Source of the DNA: Tidjanibacter sp.
GTDB taxonomy: Bacteria > Bacteroidota > Bacteroidia > Bacteroidales > Rikenellaceae
DNA length: 43,913 bases
Assembly (NCBI GenBank): GCA_017936005.1
Contig: JAGBGK010000043.1
Span: forward strand, 1-43,913
Direction: 5' to 3'
The position numbers and the translations under genes are program-made. Below are positions 17,013 to 25,729 of this stretch, piece by piece (the stretch's first letter is position 1; every line of letters starts with the position of its first letter). The notes beneath the pieces are model-generated. The model was not told the DNA's origin. It was given only the letters and a program-made list of their open reading frames with translations, and did no database searches.

Positions 17013-19082
17013 CTATGGTAAATAAGCATACGTTAGGTCCTTACGGTCGAAGAACATAAACCTTCCGCTCTCCACACCCACAAGCAGGTTGGGGCCATCG
17101 CTCACATCGCCCAGCATACATCCAACCGGTGCATTGGAGTGTGCTCCGAGAGCTTTGTCCTTACCATTGACCAAGAATTGCACAGGGTAGGCATAGCGAG
17201 GCTCTGCCGATGTGCCCTCGTTGTGGAAATACAACACCTGCATACCGGTGTATCCCTGCTTGCGACGTGTGTCGGGCAGTCCCCTTTCGGGCGAGGGGAA
17301 CGAGGAGCGTTTGATGGTACCCACCAAGAGGTCCAACTTTCCGTCGCTATCCCAATCCACGAAGTTGAGTTTTCCTCGTCCGTGTTGTACATTGCTGTCG
17401 TCATAGTTGTTGTGTCCCGTGATGAACTTACCATCCACAAGCTCCATCTTGCCACCATCGGTAACGGAGGTGTCGGATGTCTGCCAATAGAGGTGCAGTG
17501 CGTTGTCACCGTCCATAATCATCATAGCCACCCTATCGCCAATGCGCTCAATGGCGGGCCTCACACGCCACACACCATAGAGTTCCATACCGTCCATATA
17601 GATGGTCTTGGGAGTACCCAGCACGGGGTTGGTTGCGGTGCCCACATTGGGCATATACATATACTTACCCTCGTTGTAGGAGAAGACAATGTCGTAGAGT
17701 CCGTCGCCGTTCCAATCGAATACCGTCGGGCAAAGGTAGCCCCAACAGCACTCCATAGGGCCTTGTAACTCGTAGTATCCTGCCCTGATGCAGAACTCCT
17801 CACCACACAACTTCATATACTCGCCCTCGGCAAAGACGGGGTGGAGGTTGGTGCCATAGTTTTTGAAAAACATCAGCCTACCCTCCGAGTTACCCGTAAC
17901 CACATCCAGCGCACCATCGCCGTCCCAATCCACCACGTTGGGCACGGTGAGCGAGCCGGAGAAGAGGTCGCCATCCTGCATCAACACCACCTCGGCAGGA
18001 TGGTAGATGGGCGTGCCGTAGGCATTGCGCCTACCCGCATAGCGATAGAGCCACATTGCTCCCTCGCCGGAGGTGATGAAGTCGTCAGATAGGCCATCGC
18101 GGTCGGCATTGATGACACTCACACGCTTGACGTTACTACGGTTAATCAGCTGGTTACCAGACGTGTCCACCAAATAGTCTGCCACATCCAACGACGCAGC
18201 CGACGGCACATATTTGAGCGCACCCGCCTTGTTGGACACAATGTAGCCACTCCAATCGTTGCCCTTCACCTGCGCCACAGTCGTCGGGCCGAGGATGACG
18301 CTGTTGTCGTTACCAATCTGCTTCACCTCGCCATCCTGCACAAAACCGTCAAGGAGAATCTTTGTGCGATAGAGGGCACCCTCGGGGATTGTACCCATAT
18401 AGAAGCCTGCGCTGTCATAGAGCGAGTCCTCCGTGTAGTCGCTATCGGGGCTTACGCTTGCCACCGTGTAGCACATAATCGTCAGGTCGGCCACACCCTC
18501 TCCACTAACCACAAAGTCGAAGGTCGACACCGCATAGGGCACCCCCACAAGTTTGGTACTGTAAGTCCATTCCGAGCCAAACGACATTGTTTCCCTATTG
18601 TAGCGAGCCACATTGAGCTTTGTCTTGGTGGTCTGGATAGCATAGATTTCACTACCAATCTTCATAATCTTCACCGCCGCCGAGGTTACATCCCAGGGGG
18701 CAACGGTGATTGCCTTCGGGTGTGAGTAGATGAGCCTACCCCTGCTATCCACCCCTTTGAATTGGCAGTAGTTGAGTCCCCTGCGCCCACCGGAAGAACT
18801 TGACAGACCGCCCGAACCACACACAAATAGGTCTGGATAGGCCGATGCACTCTCATAGACACAGCCCACCAATACCGAAGTGTAGCAAAAGTCCATAGCC
18901 AGAGGTGCTAATCCACGTTCCACACTCGAAGCAATGGGCTGGTTACTCTCCAACTCTCTGGCGATAAGTACCACTTGCTCTCTTCCACCACCATCGGGCG
19001 TTGGCGTGGGATCCGGTTCCCCACACCCCCACAATAGGGCGAACAACAGGAACGAAAAAATAAGGGTGCTTGTATGTTTCAT
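17013..19082 (-). CDS. FG-GAP/VCBS-repeat propeller lipoprotein, paralog 2
   Basis: A 689-residue lipoprotein (lipobox ALLWGC near residue 20) followed by a Pro/Gly linker (GEPDPTPTPDGGG) that would hold the propeller away from the membrane. Asp-rich loops include VVDWDGDGALDVVTG near 382, the GPMECCWGYLCP segment near 441 and FVDWDSDGKLDLLVG near 574. A conserved block (DGDNALHLYWQ...ITGHN) is shared with paralog 3, and SSFPSPERGLPDTR follows the last loop. It lies 36 bp downstream of paralog 3. Surface location is inferred from the SPII signal and linker. No enzyme family was recognised. Confidence 0.82.
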   Translation of the reverse strand: MKHTSTLIFSFLLFALLWGCGEPDPTPTPDGGGREQVVLIARELESNQPIASSVERGLAPLAMDFCYTSVLVGCVYESASAYPDLFVCGSGGLSSSSGGRRGLNYCQFKGVDSRGRLIYSHPKAITVAPWDVTSAAVKIMKIGSEIYAIQTTKTKLNVARYNRETMSFGSEWTYSTKLVGVPYAVSTFDFVVSGEGVADLTIMCYTVASVSPDSDYTEDSLYDSAGFYMGTIPEGALYRTKILLDGFVQDGEVKQIGNDNSVILGPTTVAQVKGNDWSGYIVSNKAGALKYVPSAASLDVADYLVDTSGNQLINRSNVKRVSVINADRDGLSDDFITSGEGAMWLYRYAGRRNAYGTPIYHPAEVVLMQDGDLFSGSLTVPNVVDWDGDGALDVVTGNSEGRLMFFKNYGTNLHPVFAEGEYMKLCGEEFCIRAGYYELQGPMECCWGYLCPTVFDWNGDGLYDIVFSYNEGKYMYMPNVGTATNPVLGTPKTIYMDGMELYGVWRVRPAIERIGDRVAMMIMDGDNALHLYWQTSDTSVTDGGKMELVDGKFITGHNNYDDSNVQHGRGKLNFVDWDSDGKLDLLVGTIKRSSFPSPERGLPDTRRKQGYTGMQVLYFHNEGTSAEPRYAYPVQFLVNGKDKALGAHSNAPVGCMLGDVSDGPNLLVGVESGRFMFFDRKDLTYAYLP

Positions 19083-19118
19083 TCTACGGGTTACTATTAT
19101 TTCTCTCTCTTTTGAATC

Positions 19119-21167
19119 CTATTTCGACTTCTCCTCATCCATCGACACCGTGGTGATGTCCTTGTGTTCGAAGAAGAAGAACTTACCACTTTCGCAACCC
19201 ACCAACAGGTTCACACCACCCGAGGTGTCGCCCAGCATACAGGGCGTGGGAGCATTGGAATGTGCGCCGAGGTAGAAGTCCTCGCCACGGAACTGCAACT
19301 GCACGGGCTCCTCAAAGCGCATCTTTTTGTTGCTACCCACGTTGCGTAGCAACATCACCTGCATACCGATGTTCTTACGTTTGAAACGCACAAAGGGCAA
19401 TCCCCTCTCTGGCGAAGGGTAGGAGGAGCGTTTCACCGAGCCGACCAGCAGGTCGAGCCTACCGTCATCGTCCCAATCCACAAAGGCGAGTTTACCACGT
19501 CCTTTCTGTCCATAGCGTTCGTTATTCTGGTTGTGTCCGGTGATGAAGTTGCCATTTCTGAGTGTCAGCTTGCCTGCATCGGCAACATTGTAGTCGTCCA
19601 CACGATAGTAGAGGTGCAACGCATTGTCCTCGTCCATAATGACCATCGCCATCCTACCATCAATCTCCGTAATGGCCGGCCTCACACGCCACGTGCCCCA
19701 CAATTCGAGGTTGTCGCAATAGATTGGCTTGGGAGCAGAGAGTTTAGGCTCGGTTGTGGTGCCCTCGTTGAGCATCAGTTCATACTTGGCCTTCGAGCCC
19801 GACACAATCACGTCCAACAATCCGTCCTTGTTCCAATCCACAACCATTGGGCACAGATAGCCCCACGCGGCTTCCAGCGGGCCCTGAACGATGTTATAGC
19901 CCGGACGGATACAGATGGGCTCGCCGGCGGCACAGATGTATTGCGACAATGCAAAGGCGGGCTCGCGGTTGGTGCCATTGTTCTTGAAGAACAGCAGCCT
20001 ACCCTCCGAGTTGCCACTCACGATGTCCAACACTCCGTCGCCGTCCCAATCCACCACGTTGGGTACGGTGAGCGAGCCGGAGAAGATGTCGCCATTGCGT
20101 TGCAACACCACCTTTGGCTCGTCATACTTGGGCATACCGCTCTGCTTGTCCATACCGAGGAAACGGTAGTGGTAGAGAGCACCCTCGCCACCGATAATCA
20201 TATCGCAACGCACACCATCGGCCGAGGGGAAAGAGATAGCCTTTGCACCGTGGGAGAGGTGTGTCATCACCTTGCCATCAGCATTTCTCACGTGGTCGTA
20301 GTTCTCGCTCTTGCGTGCGGGCACATACTTCATTGCTCCAAGCGAGGAGGTTACAATGTAGCCATCCAAGCCCTGTTTTTTGTTCTCCACCCTGACAACT
20401 TTCGAACCCGAAAGGATTGTGCGATTGTCGGGGGTTACCAGAGTGTAGTCCTCCACGACTCTCTTGCTGCGGAGGTCGAAAGCCGAACGATAGACACCTG
20501 CATAGGGGAGTTCTCCACGGTAGATATGTGCGCCATCATAGTAGGAAACGGCATTCGACACCGGGTTTTTCTCCTCTGTATCGGCGGGACGATACTTTGC
20601 TTTGTCGCCCGACAAGACAACATAATCGACAATCTGTCCATCGGTGCTCCACACCTCCAAGCCCGTAACCGCGCTTGTGCCGTGCACCTCAAACTCATCC
20701 ATCGACTCGAAGTAGTCGCCACTCGGGTGCATCTTGGCAATGATAGCCTTCTTGGCACTCATCCACAGACCATAGACATCTCCCTTCTTACCATTTTGCC
20801 ACACAACAAAAGTTGAGGGTTTTCCCTTTGCCTTCGCCTCCCACGGCATCATCACCTCCACCGGTGTGCCATAGATGAGGTTACCACCCTCACCCACACC
20901 TTCAAACGGGCAACGCCACAGAGTGTTACGCACCTCAGGAAATCCGGAGGATATCCACACAAAGATATCGGGGTACTCCTGCGAGGAGATGTAGGCATAG
21001 CCACGAGGCATATTGCTGTATGTCATACCAAACCACAATGGCGCGAGGCCCTCCTTTTCGCCCGACTTGACAGGTTTACCACTTTGGAGCGTTTGTGCCG
21101 AGGCTGTTGCAAGGAGCGAGGTGAGTGCCACACAGCACACCACAATGCTTTTGAGAAGTCGTTTCAT
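19119..21167 (-). CDS. FG-GAP/VCBS-repeat propeller protein with SPI signal, paralog 3
   Basis: This 682-residue member differs from its two paralogs in having a cleavable signal peptide (cleavage near TASAQ, residue 25) and no lipobox Cys, so it should be periplasmic or secreted. Propeller loops: VVDWDGDGVLDIVSG near 369, GPLEAAWGYLCP near 426-437, FVDWDDDGRLDLLVG near 561. The C-terminal block GAHSNAPTPCMLGD...LLVGCESGKFFFFEHKD closes the propeller and is nearly the same in paralog 2. It is the most upstream of the three tandem copies, 40 bp after the BNR gene. Function unknown; calcium binding is likely from the loops. Confidence 0.82.
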   Translation of the reverse strand: MKRLLKSIVVCCVALTSLLATASAQTLQSGKPVKSGEKEGLAPLWFGMTYSNMPRGYAYISSQEYPDIFVWISSGFPEVRNTLWRCPFEGVGEGGNLIYGTPVEVMMPWEAKAKGKPSTFVVWQNGKKGDVYGLWMSAKKAIIAKMHPSGDYFESMDEFEVHGTSAVTGLEVWSTDGQIVDYVVLSGDKAKYRPADTEEKNPVSNAVSYYDGAHIYRGELPYAGVYRSAFDLRSKRVVEDYTLVTPDNRTILSGSKVVRVENKKQGLDGYIVTSSLGAMKYVPARKSENYDHVRNADGKVMTHLSHGAKAISFPSADGVRCDMIIGGEGALYHYRFLGMDKQSGMPKYDEPKVVLQRNGDIFSGSLTVPNVVDWDGDGVLDIVSGNSEGRLLFFKNNGTNREPAFALSQYICAAGEPICIRPGYNIVQGPLEAAWGYLCPMVVDWNKDGLLDVIVSGSKAKYELMLNEGTTTEPKLSAPKPIYCDNLELWGTWRVRPAITEIDGRMAMVIMDEDNALHLYYRVDDYNVADAGKLTLRNGNFITGHNQNNERYGQKGRGKLAFVDWDDDGRLDLLVGSVKRSSYPSPERGLPFVRFKRKNIGMQVMLLRNVGSNKKMRFEEPVQLQFRGEDFYLGAHSNAPTPCMLGDTSGGVNLLVGCESGKFFFFEHKDITTVSMDEEKSK

Positions 21168-21207
21168 AGGGTAGTAGATGTTTATGTTATGTTTTTCTAT
21201 AATCGAT

Positions 21208-22830
21208 TTATTGGCGTGTTCTGAAATTCTCCGCCCTCACGAAGCTCAACATATTGGCATCGTGCTGACGAGTCGGCAAACCTCTCTCTTCGGGTGCTGC
21301 AAGGCGGACTACGGCCAGCAGGTCGTTGCCGTCAAAAATCCAGTCCACATATTGGAATCCGTGGAAGAATGGGTCCTCGTGGGCGAAGATAACCCTCTCC
21401 TGTCTCCACTCTTTGAGGTCCAACGAGCTGAATAGTACCATATTGTTGCGAATGTTGCCACACTTGATACCACTCGCATAGCGTCCCTCGAAGGACTTAT
21501 TGTAGTCCACTTGGTTGGCGGGTGTGGTGATAGTCCAATAGCGTCCGCTCTGTTCGTCGAAGCGCACGGTGAATTTCTTACCACCGCCGGGCAGTGTGTG
21601 GAAACCTGTTGTGGAGTTGAACGATATCTTCTTCGAGCTCTCCACATTGACCATAGCGATGGTGCGTCCATAGCGTTCCTCGTCCACCCTCAACAGGTTG
21701 ACGAGCTTACCATCGGGTCCCACAATCACGTTGCCCTCAATCATCTGCGAGCCTGTGAGTCCCGACCCGTTGACGCTCCACGTCTTGTCATAGATGAGCA
21801 TATTGGATCTGGTCCACGAACTTGCACTCAACAAATTAGCATCCACGGGGGCCGACATAACGAATACTTTTTTGTTTGTTTCGTTGGTCTCCATCCCCCT
21901 CCAAATGCGTCCGTTCCAGATGGCCACAGGCACAGGAGCCGAGTGGAATGCTCCCTCAATGAGGAGTCCCGAGCTCGCATCCTTTGCATCTGACCAGGTG
22001 TAACCGTTGTCGTAGGAGGCGTGAATCACCACATTACCTGCGGCGGCATCTGCGCCCATAATGTAGAGCACGCCATTGTGTAGGAACATACTCTCGTAGG
22101 ACATCGTAAACTTTCCTGTGTTGCGTACGCTCCACGTTTTGCCATTGTCGGTGGAGGCGAAGACCGTAACCCACGCGCCCTTGCCCGTGGTCTCCCTCAA
22201 CACGCCGTTGCAGGCCGCAAGCAGGTCGCCATTAGGCAAGCGTATAATGCTTGGATTGGTGACATGTGCTGCCCTCAACACATCCACTTTGGCGATGATG
22301 GTGCCAAAGGTTTCGGTGCCCTGCACCTTGAAATCTCTGGCAAAAAGGAGCAGGCTGGCCTGCTGGTTTTCCAACTTTGGCAGGTCCAGCCACTCCATAG
22401 GTTTGTCGATTTTGTAACGATAGAGAGCATATTCCACACTCTTTCCACCACCCGACACCATGAAGCTCTTCCCGAGGTCGGTCCACCCCACCCCGCTGAT
22501 AGGCTCCGTGGAGCCAACGTAGACTCCACACACCTGCGAGCAGGCAACCTTCTCCACACCCCTCAACTCCTTCACACTCACGGCACATTTGAGTTTACTC
22601 ACCTCCGTGGGAAGCGACTCGTCGTAGGTGTAGACATCGTTGATGGGATAGACGCTATCCTTCTCCACCGAGCGCACGTCAATCAATTCGCCATAGACGT
22701 TGACCACTCCGTCGTCGCTGATAGGCAGGAAGGGTTTGTTATTGTCGGGCTGTTCCGTGCCGCCCGAACAAGCGGCACAGAACAACGAAATAAGTAGTCC
22801 GAAATGCATAAGGAATTTCTCTCTTTTCAT
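21208..22830 (-). CDS. Sialidase-like (BNR repeat) lipoprotein
   Basis: A 540-residue lipoprotein (lipobox LFCAAC near residue 21). Asp-box/BNR motifs ASTDNGKTWS near 222 and ASYDNGYTWS near 270 mark a sialidase-type six-bladed propeller, preceded by NPSIIRLPNGDLLA near 190, where sialidases carry the first Arg of the triad. The C-terminal segment HDANMLSFVRAENFR is typical of a Bacteroidetes exo-alpha-sialidase-like group. A canonical FRIP motif was not found, so true GH33 activity is not assured; BNR folds also occur in lyases and other hydrolases. Of the operon's proteins it is the nearest to a known glycosidase fold. Confidence 0.78.
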   Translation of the reverse strand: MKREKFLMHFGLLISLFCAACSGGTEQPDNNKPFLPISDDGVVNVYGELIDVRSVEKDSVYPINDVYTYDESLPTEVSKLKCAVSVKELRGVEKVACSQVCGVYVGSTEPISGVGWTDLGKSFMVSGGGKSVEYALYRYKIDKPMEWLDLPKLENQQASLLLFARDFKVQGTETFGTIIAKVDVLRAAHVTNPSIIRLPNGDLLAACNGVLRETTGKGAWVTVFASTDNGKTWSVRNTGKFTMSYESMFLHNGVLYIMGADAAAGNVVIHASYDNGYTWSDAKDASSGLLIEGAFHSAPVPVAIWNGRIWRGMETNETNKKVFVMSAPVDANLLSASSWTRSNMLIYDKTWSVNGSGLTGSQMIEGNVIVGPDGKLVNLLRVDEERYGRTIAMVNVESSKKISFNSTTGFHTLPGGGKKFTVRFDEQSGRYWTITTPANQVDYNKSFEGRYASGIKCGNIRNNMVLFSSLDLKEWRQERVIFAHEDPFFHGFQYVDWIFDGNDLLAVVRLAAPEERGLPTRQHDANMLSFVRAENFRTRQ

Positions 22831-22848
22831 CTGTTTAAAGTTGTATTA

Positions 22849-24642
22849 CTACTCGATAGTAATAGTGAAGTTCTTCACAACCTCTTTGTCCTCACCGGTG
22901 ATGGTCTTACCATAGCCAACCACAACCACCTCATAGGTGCCTGCCTCTGCGAAGGTGTAGGCATAGGATGTTGCGGCATTGTCGGTAGCGCTCTGCACCA
23001 CGATGGGTGTATCGGCACCGAGGCTTACATTGTTGGCCTTAACAGGTTTGGTAATCATATAACCATACATATGTTCTGCGGGTTGGAACATCGAGGAGAA
23101 CCAAGCGTAGTTGCCCAAAGTACTATTGTTCTTGAACTGAGGATAGTTTTTCTCCTGGTCGTTGGCATACTCGTCGCCAATAATCATTGTAGCGTTGCTG
23201 GCATTAGCATTGTCAATGAGTGTGGTTGCATCGCCACTCTCTGCAACACTATTAACCCTAAACTTCGACACAAAGACCTGAGTACGGCCGTGTCCGCTAA
23301 CTTTTTCATCTTCGGGAATACCGGTTACTCGGAAGAACAGACCGATGACACAGTTTCTCGATGCATCTTCCAAGTAAGGAGTAATATCAACACTACCGGC
23401 TTCGATGTAGACACTCGAAGATGTTGAAACCTCCGTTGGGAACACAAACTCTTCGGTGATGTCGGTCCACGTTGCATCGTGAATAGCCTCCTCGGTATAG
23501 GTGCCGGAGAAGTTCTGCGAAACCTTAACGCGGAGGAGTTCAGGATTGATGTCATCACCATTCACAAAGCCGATGTTGAACGAAAGAACGAGCTTCTCAA
23601 AGATGTAACGCTCGGTATCCTTGTAGAGGTAGTTGTGTCCCTCCTCGCCGGTGAAGAGGTCGATAGCGTCGGCCACACCACTGAACGTGAAGTTGACAGG
23701 CTCGCCCACCTTACCCTTCAACGAAGACACCTGAACATCAAACGGATCGGTCTCCACAAAGTCGGCAACAGCCACGCTAACACTCTGGGTGTAGTAGCGG
23801 TTGGCCTTGAACTCCACAGCGGGCAACTGTGCGGTAGCCACCGAGTTGTCCATAGCCACCACCTCTGCGGTGAGAGTGCCGGCAGCGTGTGCACCGGGGA
23901 GTACCATAAAGTAGACACTCTTGGGAGCCGACGAGGAGATGTTCAAACCCTCCTCAATAGCCACAACCAATTCGCCACTACCCTCAACGGCAACAATGTT
24001 ACCACCCTCGGTAGTGAGGTCAATGGTTGCCACTTCGGCCGAGAGGTTTGCAGACGAGGACTTAATCCTCACCTGCTTAACGGGTACGGTCTTGTTGTCG
24101 GCAAGCGACACGTCCAACTTAACGAAAGCAAAGACGCTCTCGAAGCACAAGTTGGCTGCACCACTCTCCACGGTGAGAGGCTGTGCCATCATAAAGTTGA
24201 CATCTTTGAGGTGCGACATATCGCCTGCCCTCTTCTGGAACTGTGCCCTGGGCAGCGAGATGGAGAAGTTCTGGGCCTCGGTGTTGGCCTCCTCATTGTA
24301 GGGAGCGTAGGCATAGAAGGTCGAAGGCTCGCCCTTCACGCTATAATATACCCTCTGTGCGTCGTTGGCCACAAGGACAACATCCTGGGAGCCTTCTACG
24401 AGGTTTGCGTCATAGCAGTAGTTGCGTTTGGGGTCGTTGGTACGGTCGAAGATACCCACCTGGTCGGCCTCCTCCCACGCCAACACGGGCGCATTCTCAC
24501 CACTCTCAACGCTCACACGGCCAACAGCAGTTGTGGCAACAAACTCCTGTGCACCTTCGATGATGCCACCCGCAGGCTCCTCATTGTAGCAGCCACACAA
24601 CAGGGCAGCCACACCAATCGAAAATATAACTCTTTTTTTCAT
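22849..24642 (-). CDS. Fimbrillin-like / DUF5017 fusion lipoprotein
   Basis: A 597-residue lipoprotein (lipobox ALLCGC near residue 18). Residues about 30-300 resemble fimbrillin-family (Mfa-like) domains (VLAWEEADQVGIF, then TFYAYAPYN). From about 305 the sequence aligns with the neighbouring DUF5017 lipoprotein: VGEPVNFTFSGVADAIDLFTGEEGHNY here against VGERAVFNFEGSADIISAYLGEEGNSY there. It occupies the SusE/SusF position after SusD, so a surface glycan-binding role is the best guess. The fusion of an adhesin-type module to the binding-type module is unusual. It lies 26 bp after the DUF5017 gene. Confidence 0.78.
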   Translation of the reverse strand: MKKRVIFSIGVAALLCGCYNEEPAGGIIEGAQEFVATTAVGRVSVESGENAPVLAWEEADQVGIFDRTNDPKRNYCYDANLVEGSQDVVLVANDAQRVYYSVKGEPSTFYAYAPYNEEANTEAQNFSISLPRAQFQKRAGDMSHLKDVNFMMAQPLTVESGAANLCFESVFAFVKLDVSLADNKTVPVKQVRIKSSSANLSAEVATIDLTTEGGNIVAVEGSGELVVAIEEGLNISSSAPKSVYFMVLPGAHAAGTLTAEVVAMDNSVATAQLPAVEFKANRYYTQSVSVAVADFVETDPFDVQVSSLKGKVGEPVNFTFSGVADAIDLFTGEEGHNYLYKDTERYIFEKLVLSFNIGFVNGDDINPELLRVKVSQNFSGTYTEEAIHDATWTDITEEFVFPTEVSTSSSVYIEAGSVDITPYLEDASRNCVIGLFFRVTGIPEDEKVSGHGRTQVFVSKFRVNSVAESGDATTLIDNANASNATMIIGDEYANDQEKNYPQFKNNSTLGNYAWFSSMFQPAEHMYGYMITKPVKANNVSLGADTPIVVQSATDNAATSYAYTFAEAGTYEVVVVGYGKTITGEDKEVVKNFTITIE

Positions 24643-24668
24643 AGTTGTAATCTCGTTTTAAGAGTTGG

Positions 24669-25691
24669 TTATTTCCACTCGTCGGGAGTGGGTTGCACAA
24701 TAGAACCACCATCGTTAACCACCTTAATGGTTGCCTTGCGAACCACCTCGTGGCGTTCGTTGACCTTGGCATTAACACCAATAAAGGTTACCTCATACTC
24801 GCCGGGGGTATTGTAGATGTGATAGTAGGATTTCATCGTTGGGTCTGCGTATGCCTTCACAGCCACAGGACTATCGAAGCCGAGGTTCACATCCTCCTGC
24901 TTCTCGATGGGGGCCGAGATTGCCCACACTTTGTGGTCCTCGGAGGGTTTGAACTCTGCACGGAACAGCAGACGGGTGCTGTTAACGTCGGGGAGCGAGC
25001 AGGCGGTCTGGTAGCCACCGGTACAACCCTCATAGCCGGCCTCATAGACAAACTGCCAACCGGCATTGTTGCCGTCGTAGAGAATGCCCGAATCCTTGTC
25101 GGTCTTACCCTCAATCATAAAGTTCATAAGGTTCCACTGTGTACGGCCGTTGTTCTGCTTCACAGTGTCGAAAGCCTCCAAGTGGTAGAACATAGCCAAG
25201 TAGACCTTACCCTTCTCATCAAAGATGTCGTTAATCTGCACCGAGCCCGACGACACCGACTGACCAACATCGGTAGGCATCTTGAAGCGGTCGGTAATCT
25301 CCACCCAAGTTGCAGCCTTCACATCTTCGAGTGTGTAGTTGCCCGAGAAGTCTGTGGAGTAGTAGATAGGCACTCGTGCGGGGTTGGGGTTACCGGCTGT
25401 ACCCGACGTGATTTTGAACATAAACGACATCCACATTGTTGCAGGCAGGATGCGTGCCTGGTCGTGATACTCATAGGAGTTGCCCTCCTCGCCCAGGTAG
25501 GCGGAGATGATGTCGGCCGAGCCTTCGAAGTTGAAGACTGCCCTCTCGCCAACCCTCACGACTGGTTTGTCGAGGCTCACATTGAAATTCGGCTCCGAGG
25601 TGGAGTAGAAATCGTCCTCGCACGATGTTGTGGCCAGCGACACACAGGCTGCCACACACAACATCAACACGTTATATATCTTTCTTTTCAT
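24669..25691 (-). CDS. DUF5017 domain lipoprotein, probable surface glycan-binding protein
   Basis: This 340-residue lipoprotein (lipobox ATTSC near residue 24) starts its mature part with EDDFYSTSEPNFNV, followed by an Ig-like strand pattern with VGERAVFNFEGSADIISAYLGEEG near 45-70, the signature of DUF5017 proteins found after SusD in many polysaccharide loci. Its domain is paralogous to the C-terminal half of the next gene. It is likely tethered to the outer leaflet and helps hold the glycan at the SusCD complex. No catalytic motif is visible. Confidence 0.8.
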   Translation of the reverse strand: MKRKIYNVLMLCVAACVSLATTSCEDDFYSTSEPNFNVSLDKPVVRVGERAVFNFEGSADIISAYLGEEGNSYEYHDQARILPATMWMSFMFKITSGTAGNPNPARVPIYYSTDFSGNYTLEDVKAATWVEITDRFKMPTDVGQSVSSGSVQINDIFDEKGKVYLAMFYHLEAFDTVKQNNGRTQWNLMNFMIEGKTDKDSGILYDGNNAGWQFVYEAGYEGCTGGYQTACSLPDVNSTRLLFRAEFKPSEDHKVWAISAPIEKQEDVNLGFDSPVAVKAYADPTMKSYYHIYNTPGEYEVTFIGVNAKVNERHEVVRKATIKVVNDGGSIVQPTPDEWK

Positions 25692-25729
25692 TTTTCTAAG
25701 ATTCTAATAAAGATTCACACACTCTCTCA

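Noticed and set aside
21208..21310. An ERGLP-x-R motif shared by the BNR protein C-terminus and the propeller paralogs
   Set aside because: The surroundings differ: HDANMLSF in the BNR protein is a feature of its own family. The match is short and probably chance.
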